Part shown: one piece after another, positions 31,752-40,698 of the stretch
Layout of the letters: every line of letters starts with the position of its first letter
Numbering within the stretch: position 1 is the first letter of the stretch
Assembly (NCBI GenBank): GCA_042088665.1
Contig: JBELMB010000005.1
Span: forward strand, 1 to 64,000
Length of the DNA: 64,000 nt
DNA from: JBELMB01 sp042088665
GTDB lineage: Bacteria; Pseudomonadota; Alphaproteobacteria; Rhodobacterales; Rhodobacteraceae
Direction: 5' to 3'
Translations under genes and position numbers: made by a program
The notes under the pieces: model-generated
The model's database searches: none
The model's input: only the letters and a program-made list of their open reading frames with translations
What the model was told of the DNA's origin: nothing

Positions 31752-34427
31752 CTAGGGCAAGAGCTCTTTCAGATCATACAGCGCCTCCAGGGCCTCTCGT
31801 GGCGATATTTCGTCAATAGAGAGCTCTGAGAGGCGCGCTTCGACGTCTGATGTCCCTTTGGCGGTGTCGGGGTCTGGCGCGCGGGCAGCCGCCGAAAACA
31901 GTGGCAGATCGTCGATCAGCGCCTTGGGTGAGGTGCGTTCCCGCTCACCCTGTTCAAGGGCCTTGAGAACATCGCGCGCGCGGTGGATCACCGCCTTGGG
32001 TAATCCGGCGAGCTGCGCAACCTGCACGCCATAAGACCGATCCGCTGCGCCTTCGCGCACTTCGTGCAGAAAGATGACCTCGCCTTGCCATTCCTTGACG
32101 GCCACTGTTGCCGTGACCACACCGGGCAATTTGCCCGCCAGCGCGGTCAATTCGTGGTAATGTGTGGCAAACAGCCCCCGCACGCGGTTCACATCATGCA
32201 AATGCTCCAGCGTGGCCCAGGCGATGGACAGCCCGTCATAGGTGGCTGTGCCGCGCCCGATCTCATCGAGGATCACCAGCGCCCTGTTGTCTGCCTGATT
32301 CAGGATCGCGGCGGTTTCCACCATCTCGACCATGAAGGTCGATCGCCCGCGCGCCAGATCGTCCGAGGCACCGACCCGACTGAAAATCTGGCTGACCAGT
32401 CCCACATGCGCCGCATCCGCGGGCACAAAACTTCCGATTTGCGCCAACAATGCGATCAGCGCGTTCTGTCTGAGATAGGTCGATTTACCGGCCATGTTCG
32501 GTCCGGTCAGCAAAGACAGCGCCGGATCCTCACCATCGCCGGTCAACAGACAGTCATTGGCGATAAAGGGCGTGCCGCTGGCCTCCAGCGCGGCTTCGAC
32601 CACCGGGTGACGACCCGCCGTCACGTGAAACGCGCGGCTGTCGTCAACCTTTGGCAAACACCAGTTGCGATGCCGTGCCAGATCAGCAAGCCCCAGCGTC
32701 ACGTCAACTTCAGCCAGCGCACCGGCCAGAATGGACAGGGCAGGGGCTTCGTCCAGCACGGCGGCAAGAAGGTCGGCAAAGAGGCGGCGCTCGATCTCCA
32801 GCGCTTCGTTTCCGGCATTCAGGATCCGCGTTTCCAGATCCGTCAGTTCTACGGTGGTGAACCGCACCTGGTTCGCCGTGGTTTGCCGATGGATGAAACG
32901 GTCGGCGCGGGCGTGCATCTTTTCCGCGTGTACGGCTGTGGTTTCGACAAAATAACCCAGAACGTTGTTGTGCTTGATCTTGAGCGAGGTGATGCCGGTT
33001 TCCTGCGCATAATCGCTTTGCATACCCGCGATCACGCCGCGTCCCTCGTCGCGCAGCGTTCGCGCCTCATCGAGGCCCGCGTGAAAGCCGGGCGCAACAA
33101 ATCCCCCGTCCGACAGGCGCAGCGGTGGCTCGGCGACCAGCGCCATGTCCAACCGGTCGAGCAAGTTGTCCTGACCCACCAGCCCCTGTGCGGCGTCCCG
33201 GATCAGGGAGGGCAAGTCCATCTGACCCAGCCGTTCTGCCAAGGCCACGGCCTGCGTCATCCCGTTGCGCAGGGCGGCCAGATCGCGCGGCCCACCGCGG
33301 TCGAGGCCCAGCCGGGACAGCGCGCGTTCGACGTCCGGCACCGATTTCAGAACCTCGCGCAGGCTGTCGGCCTCCGGTGTCTCGACGGCCCAATTGACGG
33401 CCTGCAACCGGTCTCGGATCAGCGACAGATCCCGGGACGGTGTGCTGACTCGTCGTTCCAGAAGGCGACCCCCACCAGCGGTCACGGTCCGGTCGATGGC
33501 GGCCAGCAAGGTTCCAGCCCGTCCCCCCTGCATCGCCTGCGTCAGTTCGAGATTGCGCCGGGTCGCCGCGTCGATCTGCATCAACCTTGCGCCCGCTTCG
33601 CGTCGGGGGGGCTGCAACAGCGGCAAACGGCCCTTTTGCGTGATATCGAGGTAGTCGACCAATGCGCCCATGGCCGACAGTTCTTCGCGGCCGAAACTGC
33701 CGAATCCTGCGAGGGTCGAGACGCCGAGAACCGAACACAGACGGCTTTCCGCCGCGCTCGATTCAAACGAGGCCGCGCCAAGCACTGTCGGATCGATACC
33801 AAGGTCGTTCAGCACCTCGCGCAGCGCCTCTTCCGCCTTGTCAGAGATGAGCACTTCGGAGGGGGACAGCCGCGCCAGTTCCGCGCCCACCCGGGCCAGA
33901 CTCAGCGGCATGACGTGAAAGGCACCGGTGGAGATATCGGTCCAGGACAGCGCCCAATCGTCCCGCACCACGCCCAGCGCGCATAAGAAGTTGTGGCGGC
34001 GCGCCTCCAGCAAGCTGTCCTCTGTGAGGGTCCCGGGGGTCACAAGCCGTACGACATCGCGCTTGACCACGGATTTTGCACCGCGTTTCTTGGCTTCTGC
34101 GGGGGATTCCAGCTGTTCACCCACCGCCACGCGAAACCCCTTGCGGATCAGCGTAAGCAGGTATCCCTCTGCCGCATGCACCGGGACGCCGCACATGGGG
34201 ATGTCCTCACCTGCGTGCTTGCCGCGTTTGGTCAGGGCAATGTCCAGCGCTTCGGCCGCGGCGGCGGCGTCATCGAAGAACAATTCATAGAAATCCCCCA
34301 TCCGGTAGAACAACAGGGCGTCCGGATACTGGGCCTTGATCTCAAGGTACTGCGCCATCATTGGCGTGACATTGGCAGCGACAGCCGATTTGTTAGCGCT
34401 CAACAACCTTCCCCCCAGCGGTTTCAC
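31752..34427 (-). CDS. mutS: DNA mismatch repair protein MutS
   Basis: MutS recognises mispaired bases. The 891-residue chain has the mismatch-binding N-terminus (YRMGDFYELFFDDAAAAAEA with the Phe-x-Glu contact, here FYE). The connector and core/lever domains follow, then the ABC-type ATPase: Walker A LLTGPNMAGKSTYLRQNALI, signature SDDLARGRSTFMVEMVET, Walker B ALVILDEIGRGTATYDGLSI, and FATHYHELTAL. The listed start is a GTG; no strong ribosome-binding site is visible, and internal TTG/ATG codons before the MMAQYLEIK motif are alternatives. It diverges from maeB. Confidence 0.96.
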   Translation of the reverse strand: MKPLGGRLLSANKSAVAANVTPMMAQYLEIKAQYPDALLFYRMGDFYELFFDDAAAAAEALDIALTKRGKHAGEDIPMCGVPVHAAEGYLLTLIRKGFRVAVGEQLESPAEAKKRGAKSVVKRDVVRLVTPGTLTEDSLLEARRHNFLCALGVVRDDWALSWTDISTGAFHVMPLSLARVGAELARLSPSEVLISDKAEEALREVLNDLGIDPTVLGAASFESSAAESRLCSVLGVSTLAGFGSFGREELSAMGALVDYLDITQKGRLPLLQPPRREAGARLMQIDAATRRNLELTQAMQGGRAGTLLAAIDRTVTAGGGRLLERRVSTPSRDLSLIRDRLQAVNWAVETPEADSLREVLKSVPDVERALSRLGLDRGGPRDLAALRNGMTQAVALAERLGQMDLPSLIRDAAQGLVGQDNLLDRLDMALVAEPPLRLSDGGFVAPGFHAGLDEARTLRDEGRGVIAGMQSDYAQETGITSLKIKHNNVLGYFVETTAVHAEKMHARADRFIHRQTTANQVRFTTVELTDLETRILNAGNEALEIERRLFADLLAAVLDEAPALSILAGALAEVDVTLGLADLARHRNWCLPKVDDSRAFHVTAGRHPVVEAALEASGTPFIANDCLLTGDGEDPALSLLTGPNMAGKSTYLRQNALIALLAQIGSFVPADAAHVGLVSQIFSRVGASDDLARGRSTFMVEMVETAAILNQADNRALVILDEIGRGTATYDGLSIAWATLEHLHDVNRVRGLFATHYHELTALAGKLPGVVTATVAVKEWQGEVIFLHEVREGAADRSYGVQVAQLAGLPKAVIHRARDVLKALEQGERERTSPKALIDDLPLFSAAARAPDPDTAKGTSDVEARLSELSIDEISPREALEALYDLKELLP

Positions 34428-34529
34428 ATGACATTAAGTCGGCCACCGTCGGCGTAAAACCCGCAAATACCCCGACCCCCACGTCAGAACGCAAAAGGGT
34501 CGCCACAAAAGACCCAGGGAGACCCGCCC

Positions 34530-36785
34530 ATGTCCAAGCTGAAGTTCACCCGCGAAGAAGCGCTCGCCTTCCATCTTGAGCCGACGCCCGGCAAGTGGGA
34601 GGTTCAGGCCACCGTGCCGATGACGACACAGCGGGATCTGTCCCTTGCCTATTCCCCCGGCGTGGCGGTCCCCTGCGAAGACATCGCCGAAAACCCCGAA
34701 CTGGCGTATGACTACACCAACAAGGGCAACCTTGTCGCTGTGATCTCCAACGGGACGGCGGTTCTGGGGCTGGGCAACCTTGGTGCGCTGGGGTCCAAGC
34801 CGGTGATGGAGGGCAAATCGGTGCTGTTCAAACGGTTCGCCGACGTGAACTCCATCGACATTGAACTGGACACCGAGGACCCGGATGCCTTTTGTCAGGC
34901 GGTGCGCCTCATGGGGCCGACCTTTGGGGGTATCAACCTCGAAGACATCAAAGCGCCAGAGTGTTTCATCATCGAGCAGCGTCTCAAGGAAGAAATGGAC
35001 ATCCCGGTCTTTCACGATGACCAGCACGGGACCGCCGTGATCTGCGCGGCGGGCTTGCTCAATGCGCTGGAGATCTCGGGCAAGAAGATCGAAGATGTGA
35101 AGATCGTGCTCAACGGGGCAGGGGCGGCGGGCATCGCCTGTATCGAACTGCTGAAATCCATGGGCGCGCGGCACAACAACTGCATCGTCTGCGACACCAA
35201 GGGTGTGATCTACCAGGGCCGTTCGGCTGGCATGAACCAGTGGAAATCGGCCCATGCCGTGATGACAGAGGCCCGCAGCCTCGAAGATGCGATGAAGGGT
35301 GCCGATGTCTTCCTCGGCGTGTCTGCAAAGGGGGCGGTCACGCAGGATATGGTCGCCAGCATGGCCGATAACCCGGTGATCTTTGCCATGGCCAATCCCG
35401 ATCCCGAGATCACGCCAGAAGAGGCCCATGAGGTGCGGGTCGACGCCATCGTCGCCACGGGCCGATCGGACTATCCGAACCAGGTCAACAACGTGCTGGG
35501 CTTTCCCTACCTGTTTCGTGGGGCATTGGACATCCACGCCCGCGCGATCAACGACGAGATGAAGATCGCTTGCGCACAGGCGCTGGCCGATCTTGCGCGT
35601 GAGGACGTCCCGGACGAAGTGGCGCTGGCTTACGGCAAGAACCTGACCTTTGGCCGGGATTACATCATTCCCACGCCTTTCGATCCGCGTCTCATCCACC
35701 GCATTCCGCCTGCCGTGGCCAAGGCGGGCATGGCCACTGGCGCTGCCCGGCGGCCCATCGTGGACATGGAAGCCTATGAACACCGTCTGAAAGGGCGCAT
35801 GGATCCGACCGCATCCATCCTGCGGTCGATCAACGCACGCGCGCGGTCGGCGCAGGCGCGGATGATCTTTGCCGAAGGGGATGACCCCCGCGTGCTGCGC
35901 GCCGCGGTGATGTATCAACGCTCTGGTCTGGGCAAGGCGCTGGTGGTTGGCCGCGACGCCGATGTGAAACAAAAGCTCGAAGAGGCGGGTCTTGCGGATG
36001 CCGTGCGCGAACTTGAAGTGGTCAATGCCGCCAACACCCGACACCTTGAGACCTACAAGGAGCTGCTCTACTCCCGCCTTCAGCGCAAAGGCATGGACCG
36101 TCAGGACATCCACCGGCTTGCCGCGCGGGACCGGCACGTCTTTGCCGCGTTGATGCTGGCGCATGGTCATGGCGACGGGCTGATCACCGGCGCCACCCGG
36201 AAATCGGCCCATGTCATGCAGTTGATCAACTACGTCTTTGATGCGGATGCCCAGCATGGGGCCGTCGGTGTGACGGCGCTGTTGCACAAGGGTCGGATCG
36301 TGTTGATGGCCGACACGCTTGTGCATGAATGGCCCGACGAAGAGGACCTTGCCAATATCGCCGAGCGCGCCGCAGGGGTGGCGCGGCATCTCGGGTTGGA
36401 ACCGCGTGTGGCCTTTGTCAGCTTTTCGACCTTTGGCTACCCGGTGTCCGAGCGCGCCACAAAGATGCATGAGGCGCCAATGGTGCTTGATCGTCGCGGT
36501 GTGAACTTCGAATACGAAGGTGAGATGACGGTCGATGTGGCCTTGAACGAGGCGGCGCAAGCGACCTACCCTTTCCAGCGCCTCACGGGTCCGGCCAATA
36601 TCCTCGTGGTGCCGGCCCGGCACTCTGCTTCGATCTCGGTGAAACTGATGCAAGAAATGGCGGATGCCACGGTCATTGGCCCGATTCTGTCGGGTGTCGA
36701 CCACTCTATCCAGATCTGCTCCAATGCGATGACGGCGAATGACATCCTGAACATGGCCGTTCTGGCGGCCTGCAAGGTGGGGTAA
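34530..36785 (+). CDS. maeB: NADP-dependent malic enzyme with C-terminal phosphotransacetylase-like domain
   Basis: MaeB converts malate to pyruvate and CO2 with NADP reduction. The 751-residue protein has the malic N-domain (SLAYSPGVAVPCEDIAENPE; VFHDDQHGTAVICAAGLLNA) and the NAD-binding domain (KIVLNGAGAAGIACIELLKS). From about residue 430 it carries a phosphotransacetylase-like domain (MIFAEGDDPRVLRAAVMYQR; LMLAHGHGDGLITGATRKSA), which in this family is usually regulatory rather than catalytic. AGGGAG lies before the ATG. It diverges from mutS and is followed by a PfkB kinase gene after 63 bp. Confidence 0.96.
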   Translation: MSKLKFTREEALAFHLEPTPGKWEVQATVPMTTQRDLSLAYSPGVAVPCEDIAENPELAYDYTNKGNLVAVISNGTAVLGLGNLGALGSKPVMEGKSVLFKRFADVNSIDIELDTEDPDAFCQAVRLMGPTFGGINLEDIKAPECFIIEQRLKEEMDIPVFHDDQHGTAVICAAGLLNALEISGKKIEDVKIVLNGAGAAGIACIELLKSMGARHNNCIVCDTKGVIYQGRSAGMNQWKSAHAVMTEARSLEDAMKGADVFLGVSAKGAVTQDMVASMADNPVIFAMANPDPEITPEEAHEVRVDAIVATGRSDYPNQVNNVLGFPYLFRGALDIHARAINDEMKIACAQALADLAREDVPDEVALAYGKNLTFGRDYIIPTPFDPRLIHRIPPAVAKAGMATGAARRPIVDMEAYEHRLKGRMDPTASILRSINARARSAQARMIFAEGDDPRVLRAAVMYQRSGLGKALVVGRDADVKQKLEEAGLADAVRELEVVNAANTRHLETYKELLYSRLQRKGMDRQDIHRLAARDRHVFAALMLAHGHGDGLITGATRKSAHVMQLINYVFDADAQHGAVGVTALLHKGRIVLMADTLVHEWPDEEDLANIAERAAGVARHLGLEPRVAFVSFSTFGYPVSERATKMHEAPMVLDRRGVNFEYEGEMTVDVALNEAAQATYPFQRLTGPANILVVPARHSASISVKLMQEMADATVIGPILSGVDHSIQICSNAMTANDILNMAVLAACKVG

Positions 36786-36848
36786 ACCGGTGGAACGGGG
36801 CGCAATCACATGCGCTGCGGTGTGGAAACCAAGCTGTGAGGTGATGCC

Positions 36849-37721
36849 GTGACGCTCTTCAATCTGGGCTCCATCAATGTGGATATGGTGTACCGTGTGC
36901 CGCACCTGCCCGGTCCGGGCGAAACCCTCGCCACGCGGTCCTTTGACAGGGGGCTGGGCGGGAAGGGTGCGAACATGTCCGTCGCCGCGGCGCGGGCGGG
37001 TGCGCGCTGCGTTCATATCGGGGCGGTGGGAACCGACCAGCCATGGGTCATGACACGTCTGATGGAATTTGGCGTGGACACGCGGCACATCCAGCAGGCG
37101 GGCCTGACCGGACATGCGATCATCTATGTCGATGATCTGGGCGAGAACAGCATCGTGATCTTTCCCGGTGCCAACCGGGAGATCCCCATGAGCGCGGTCA
37201 TGGCTGCCTTGTCCGAGGCAGGGCAGGGCGATCTCTTTGTTTGCCAGAACGAGACAACCCTGCAGGCCGATGCGGCTCGCATGGCGCAGGCCAAGGGGAT
37301 GCGCGTTGCCTATGCCGCCGCGCCCTTTGACGCGGAAGCGGTGCAGGCGGTGCTGCCAATGCTCGACCTGCTTGTCATGAACGAGATCGAAGCGCGCCAA
37401 TTGCAGCAAGCGACCGGACAAGGCCTGGGCGACCTGCCCGTCGCAGATGTGATCATCACGCTGGGTGCCGAAGGATGCCGTTGGCACCAGCGGGACAGCG
37501 GCGTGGTGCAGGCGTTTCCGGCGATAAAGGTCTTGCCTGTCGACACCACCGGCGCGGGCGACACCTTTACCGGCTATCTTCTTGCAGGGCTGGATCGGGG
37601 CATGCCGATGGCGCAGGCCATTGGTCTTGCGCAAAAGGCGGCGGCGCTCATGGTCACCCGTCTGGGCACCGCAGATGTCATCCCCGATCTCAAAGAGGTG
37701 CAGGACGCCTACACCCCCTGA
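36849..37721 (+). CDS. PfkB-family carbohydrate kinase (ribokinase-like)
   Basis: A 290-residue sugar or nucleoside kinase. N-terminal signature: LGSINVDMVYRVPHLPGPGE and GLGGKGANMSVAAARAGARC. The C-terminal ATP/catalytic signature is VDTTGAGDTFTGYLLAGLDR, with the catalytic Asp in GAGD. The pattern fits ribokinase best, but substrate specificity cannot be fixed by eye. The start is GTG. It lies after maeB on the same strand and converges on msrA with an 18-bp gap. Confidence 0.9.
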   Translation: MTLFNLGSINVDMVYRVPHLPGPGETLATRSFDRGLGGKGANMSVAAARAGARCVHIGAVGTDQPWVMTRLMEFGVDTRHIQQAGLTGHAIIYVDDLGENSIVIFPGANREIPMSAVMAALSEAGQGDLFVCQNETTLQADAARMAQAKGMRVAYAAAPFDAEAVQAVLPMLDLLVMNEIEARQLQQATGQGLGDLPVADVIITLGAEGCRWHQRDSGVVQAFPAIKVLPVDTTGAGDTFTGYLLAGLDRGMPMAQAIGLAQKAAALMVTRLGTADVIPDLKEVQDAYTP

Positions 37722-37739
37722 CACAGATCCCCGTTCAGG

Positions 37740-38381
37740 TTAGTTCGTGAAGGGTGCCGCATCACCCCAAAGCTCGGTGATCCGCTGATCACGGCCACAG
37801 CTCTTGCGATACCGCTTGTAGGCGTCGCTTTGACGGACCGCGCCGAAACGGGTCAGCACGCGCTTGGTGCCCTTGTAATAATCCTGATGATAGGCCTCGG
37901 CATCGTAAAACGCGCCAGCGTCCAGAATGGGCGTCACGATGGTCTGACCCAGGGCTTTTTCTGCTTCGGCTTTTGCGGCTTCTGCCGCTTTGCGCTGAGC
38001 GGCGTCGGTGACAAAGATCGCGGTGGCATAGCTTTGTCCGCGGTCGCAGAACTGACCACCGGCATCCGTCGGATCCACAGAGCGAAAGAACATGTCATAC
38101 AGCTGGCGGGTGTTCACCTGGCTGCTGTCGAACATGATGCGCACGGCCTCGTAGTGGCCGGTACCGCCGCGCACCACCTGTTTGTAAGTCGGATCCGCGA
38201 TTGATCCACCAGTGTAGCCCGAGATCGCCTCGGATACGCCTGTGACTCGCTCGAAATCCGATTCGACGCACCAAAAGCAGCCCCCGGCGACAAAGATCTC
38301 ATCCGTATCAGCGGCAGCCTGTTGCGGCAGGGCAATGGCGGCAGCAACCACCAGGTTCAGGACCCATTGTTTCACTTGCAT
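37740..38381 (-). CDS. msrA: Secreted peptide-methionine (S)-S-oxide reductase MsrA
   Basis: MsrA repairs oxidised methionines. The active-site motif GGCFWCVESDFERV and SGYTGGSIADPTYKQVVRGG are present, with HYEAVRIMFD following. The N-terminus (MQVKQWVLNLVVAAAIALPQ, then QAAADTDE) is a Sec signal peptide, so this copy should act in the periplasm, unlike the cytosolic E. coli enzyme. A further Cys near the C-terminus (YRKSCGRDQ) is a candidate resolving residue. GGAGG precedes the ATG. The 213-residue length includes the signal. It converges on the PfkB gene. Confidence 0.94.
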   Translation of the reverse strand: MQVKQWVLNLVVAAAIALPQQAAADTDEIFVAGGCFWCVESDFERVTGVSEAISGYTGGSIADPTYKQVVRGGTGHYEAVRIMFDSSQVNTRQLYDMFFRSVDPTDAGGQFCDRGQSYATAIFVTDAAQRKAAEAAKAEAEKALGQTIVTPILDAGAFYDAEAYHQDYYKGTKRVLTRFGAVRQSDAYKRYRKSCGRDQRITELWGDAAPFTN

Positions 38382-38476
38382 GGCGTTTTCCTCCGTTTGA
38401 TCGGAATGTGACGCCTCTGCCGTCTTGCCTCAACGGGCTGTCACCGGATCACACGCGATGGTGAGGGAGGGTGAGC

Positions 38477-38893
38477 CTATGGGCCGAGTGTTTCACGTGT
38501 GACGGGGCAGCGCGCACCATCGTACATGCGGTCAAGCACCGTGGCAAAGACCGGGTCAGCGCCCGGCACTGCCTCGAACAGCGTCATGCAGGAGCGCACC
38601 TTGAGGGCGTCCACGTCGCCAAGGATATCGACCGGGTCTGTCCCGGCATGGCCAAGCAGGATATGCGTGACCTCCAACAGCCGCGGGCCAAGAACCGGAT
38701 GCGCGAGAAAGCCCTGCGCGTCTGACACGCTCTCCAACCCGAAATGCACGGCGCGGGGGGATCGGCCAAGCACGCGCAATTGCGGAAAGATCCACCAGAT
38801 CCAGTGAGAGGTCTTCTGGCCGGCCTGCATCTCTGACAGGACATCTCGCCAGACAGGGGCCTGAGCCGTGGTGAATTCGTCCCGTGAGGCCAT
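38477..38893 (-). CDS. DUF1810 family protein
   Basis: A 138-residue cytosolic protein with the DUF1810 pattern: KTSHWIWWIFPQLRVLGRSP and ARPVLGPRLLEV-type stretch (AHPVLGPRLLEVTHILL), KVRSCMTLFEAVPGADPVFA and a closing DRMYDGARCPVTRETL. The family was once called calpastatin-like; its molecular function is unknown. The ATG at 38893 (MASRDEF) is chosen because it lies one base after the GNAT gene stop and fits the family start. A degenerate three-mismatch parS-like sequence falls in its 3' end and is probably fortuitous. Confidence 0.85.
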   Translation of the reverse strand: MASRDEFTTAQAPVWRDVLSEMQAGQKTSHWIWWIFPQLRVLGRSPRAVHFGLESVSDAQGFLAHPVLGPRLLEVTHILLGHAGTDPVDILGDVDALKVRSCMTLFEAVPGADPVFATVLDRMYDGARCPVTRETLGP

Positions 38894-38894
38894 G

Positions 38895-39356
38895 TTACAG
38901 CACCTTTGCCAATTCGACTTCGTCCATGACGATGCGGCCTGTGCGGACAAACCCCTTGTTCTCATAGAGTTCAAGCGCGACGGTGTTTTCGGGCACGGCC
39001 TGAATCAGCATCCTTGGCACCCCAATGTCACGCGCCCAGTCGATGATCAGATCGACAGCGGCGCTGCCATATCCCTTGCGTTGTTCGTTCCTGTCGATCA
39101 GCAAACGCCAGAAATAAACCACGTTGGGATCTTCGCCTTCGTCAAGGTCGTCGTCTTTGCGCCGGTCGATGACAAGGGCGAGACCGACGTGACGGTCCTC
39201 TGCCATCAGGGCAAAGGCATGGGCACCGGCCTCGTAATGCATCTCTGCGAGGCTCACCGCATTGGACGAGACAAACCCATCCTGGTCATCCGCTGTTTCC
39301 AGCGCGATCAGCGGGCGCACATCCTCGCGTGCGACCGGCTTGATCCGCAGTGTCAT
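38895..39356 (-). CDS. GNAT family N-acetyltransferase
   Basis: A 153-residue acetyltransferase. The acetyl-CoA-binding motif is IDRNEQRKGYGSAAVDLIID (R/QxxGxG/A type). The end ALELYENKGFVRTGRIVMDE is typical of GNAT strand 6-7. FWRLLIDRNEQ and HVGLALVIDR resemble polyamine acetyltransferases of the PaiA/BltD type, but the substrate is uncertain. It overlaps the argG stop by ATGA and precedes the DUF1810 gene by one base, so argG-GNAT-DUF1810 is probably one operon. Confidence 0.86.
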   Translation of the reverse strand: MTLRIKPVAREDVRPLIALETADDQDGFVSSNAVSLAEMHYEAGAHAFALMAEDRHVGLALVIDRRKDDDLDEGEDPNVVYFWRLLIDRNEQRKGYGSAAVDLIIDWARDIGVPRMLIQAVPENTVALELYENKGFVRTGRIVMDEVELAKVL

Positions 39357-40576
39357 CCCAGCCGCCGCTTGCGCGCTGCCAGCAGACGCAGGCGCAGGGC
39401 GTTCAACTGGATAAAGCCCGCCGCGTCTTTCTGGTCATAGGCCCCGGCGTCATCCTCAAAGGTCACATGCGCCTCCGAGTAGAGCGAATGCTCTGACCAG
39501 CGGCCCACGGTGCGCGCCATGCCCTTGTACAGCTTCAGCCGGACGGTGCCGGTGACATGGGTCTGGCTTGCGTCGATGGCGGCCTGCAGCATTTCACGTT
39601 CAGGCGAATACCAGAAGCCGTTGTAGATCAGCTCTGCGTAGCGGGGCATCAGCTCATCCTTGAGGTGCGCCGCGCCACGGTCCAACGTGATCTGTTCAAT
39701 GCCGCGGTGCGCCTCAAGCAACAACGTGCCCCCCGGTGTTTCGTAGATGCCGCGGGATTTCATCCCGACAAAACGGCCCTCGACAAGATCCAGCCGCCCG
39801 ATGCCGTGCTTGCCACCCAGTTCGTTGAGCTTTGTCAGGATCTCCGCAGGGCTCATGGTAGTACCATTGATCGCCACGGCGTCGCCTTTTTCAAAGGTGA
39901 CTTCGATGAATTCCGGCGTGTCGGGGGCATCCTCCGGGTTAACCGTGCGCTGGTAGACATAGCTGGGCGCGTCTTCTGCCGGATCTTCCAGCACTTTGCC
40001 TTCGGACGAGGTGTGCAGGAGGTTGGCATCGACCGAAAAGGGCGCCTCGCCCCGCTTGTCCTTGGCAATCGGGATCTGGTGCTCTTCGGCAAAGGCGATC
40101 AGTGAGGAGCGGGAGTTCAGATCCCATTCCCGCCAGGGCGCGATGCATTTGATATCCGGGTTCAGCGCGGCTGCCGACAGTTCAAACCGGACCTGGTCAT
40201 TGCCCTTGCCGGTCGCGCCATGTGCCACGGCGTCTGCGCCCGTCTCTGCGGCGATTTCAACCAGCCGCTTGGAAATCAGGGGCCGCGCGATGGAGGTGCC
40301 CAACAGGTAGAGCCCCTCGTAGACCGCATTGGCGCGGAACATCGGAAAGACGAAATCGCGCACGAATTCCTCGCGCACATCTTCGATGTAGATGTTCTCT
40401 GGCGGGATGCCCAACAGTTCAGCCTTCTTGCGGGCGGGGTCCAGCTCTTCGCCCTGACCCAGATCGGCGGTAAAGGTGACCACTTCGCAGCCGTATTCGG
40501 TCTGCAGCCATTTCAGGATGATCGAAGTGTCGAGGCCGCCGGAATAAGCGAGGACGACTTTCTTGGGCGCGGTCAT
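39353..40576 (-). CDS. argG: Argininosuccinate synthase
   Basis: ArgG joins citrulline and aspartate with ATP in arginine synthesis. The 407-residue protein has the PP-loop VVLAYSGGLDTSIILKWLQT at the N-terminus. AHGATGKGNDQVRFELS, ALNPDIKCIAPWREWDLNSR and the GRLDLVEGRFVGMKSRGIYE section follow, with the family C-terminus YDQKDAAGFIQLNALRLRLL. AGGAG precedes the ATG. It leads the argG-GNAT-DUF1810 unit and diverges from a membrane-protein gene. Confidence 0.97.
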   Translation of the reverse strand: MTAPKKVVLAYSGGLDTSIILKWLQTEYGCEVVTFTADLGQGEELDPARKKAELLGIPPENIYIEDVREEFVRDFVFPMFRANAVYEGLYLLGTSIARPLISKRLVEIAAETGADAVAHGATGKGNDQVRFELSAAALNPDIKCIAPWREWDLNSRSSLIAFAEEHQIPIAKDKRGEAPFSVDANLLHTSSEGKVLEDPAEDAPSYVYQRTVNPEDAPDTPEFIEVTFEKGDAVAINGTTMSPAEILTKLNELGGKHGIGRLDLVEGRFVGMKSRGIYETPGGTLLLEAHRGIEQITLDRGAAHLKDELMPRYAELIYNGFWYSPEREMLQAAIDASQTHVTGTVRLKLYKGMARTVGRWSEHSLYSEAHVTFEDDAGAYDQKDAAGFIQLNALRLRLLAARKRRLG

Positions 40577-40698
40577 GTCTGGGCTCCTGTGTGCATCGGC
40601 TGCGCCTTAACGGGAATCACCGGTCCGGGCAAGGCGCTGGCTTTGACGTCCATCCCCAACCATGCTACCCCCGGTCATGCAATAATCAGGAGAAAGTC

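Noticed and set aside
32616..32633. parS-like half site (TCACGTGAAAC) in mutS
   Set aside because: Only the right half matches; the left half has four mismatches.
32064..33986. A 640-codon plus-strand open frame opposite mutS
   Set aside because: Antisense shadow of mutS; low-complexity Gln/Arg/His-rich translation without recognisable motifs.
34434..37724. A 1096-codon minus-strand open frame opposite maeB and the PfkB gene
   Set aside because: It is the mirror of two strong plus-strand genes with complete family motifs; its translation is His/Arg/Gly-rich with no domain and no ribosome-binding site. GC-rich codon bias explains its length.
38489..38504. parS-like sequence TGTTTCACGTGTGACG at the 3' end of the DUF1810 gene
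   Set aside because: Three mismatches in one half-site; too far from consensus to call without binding data.
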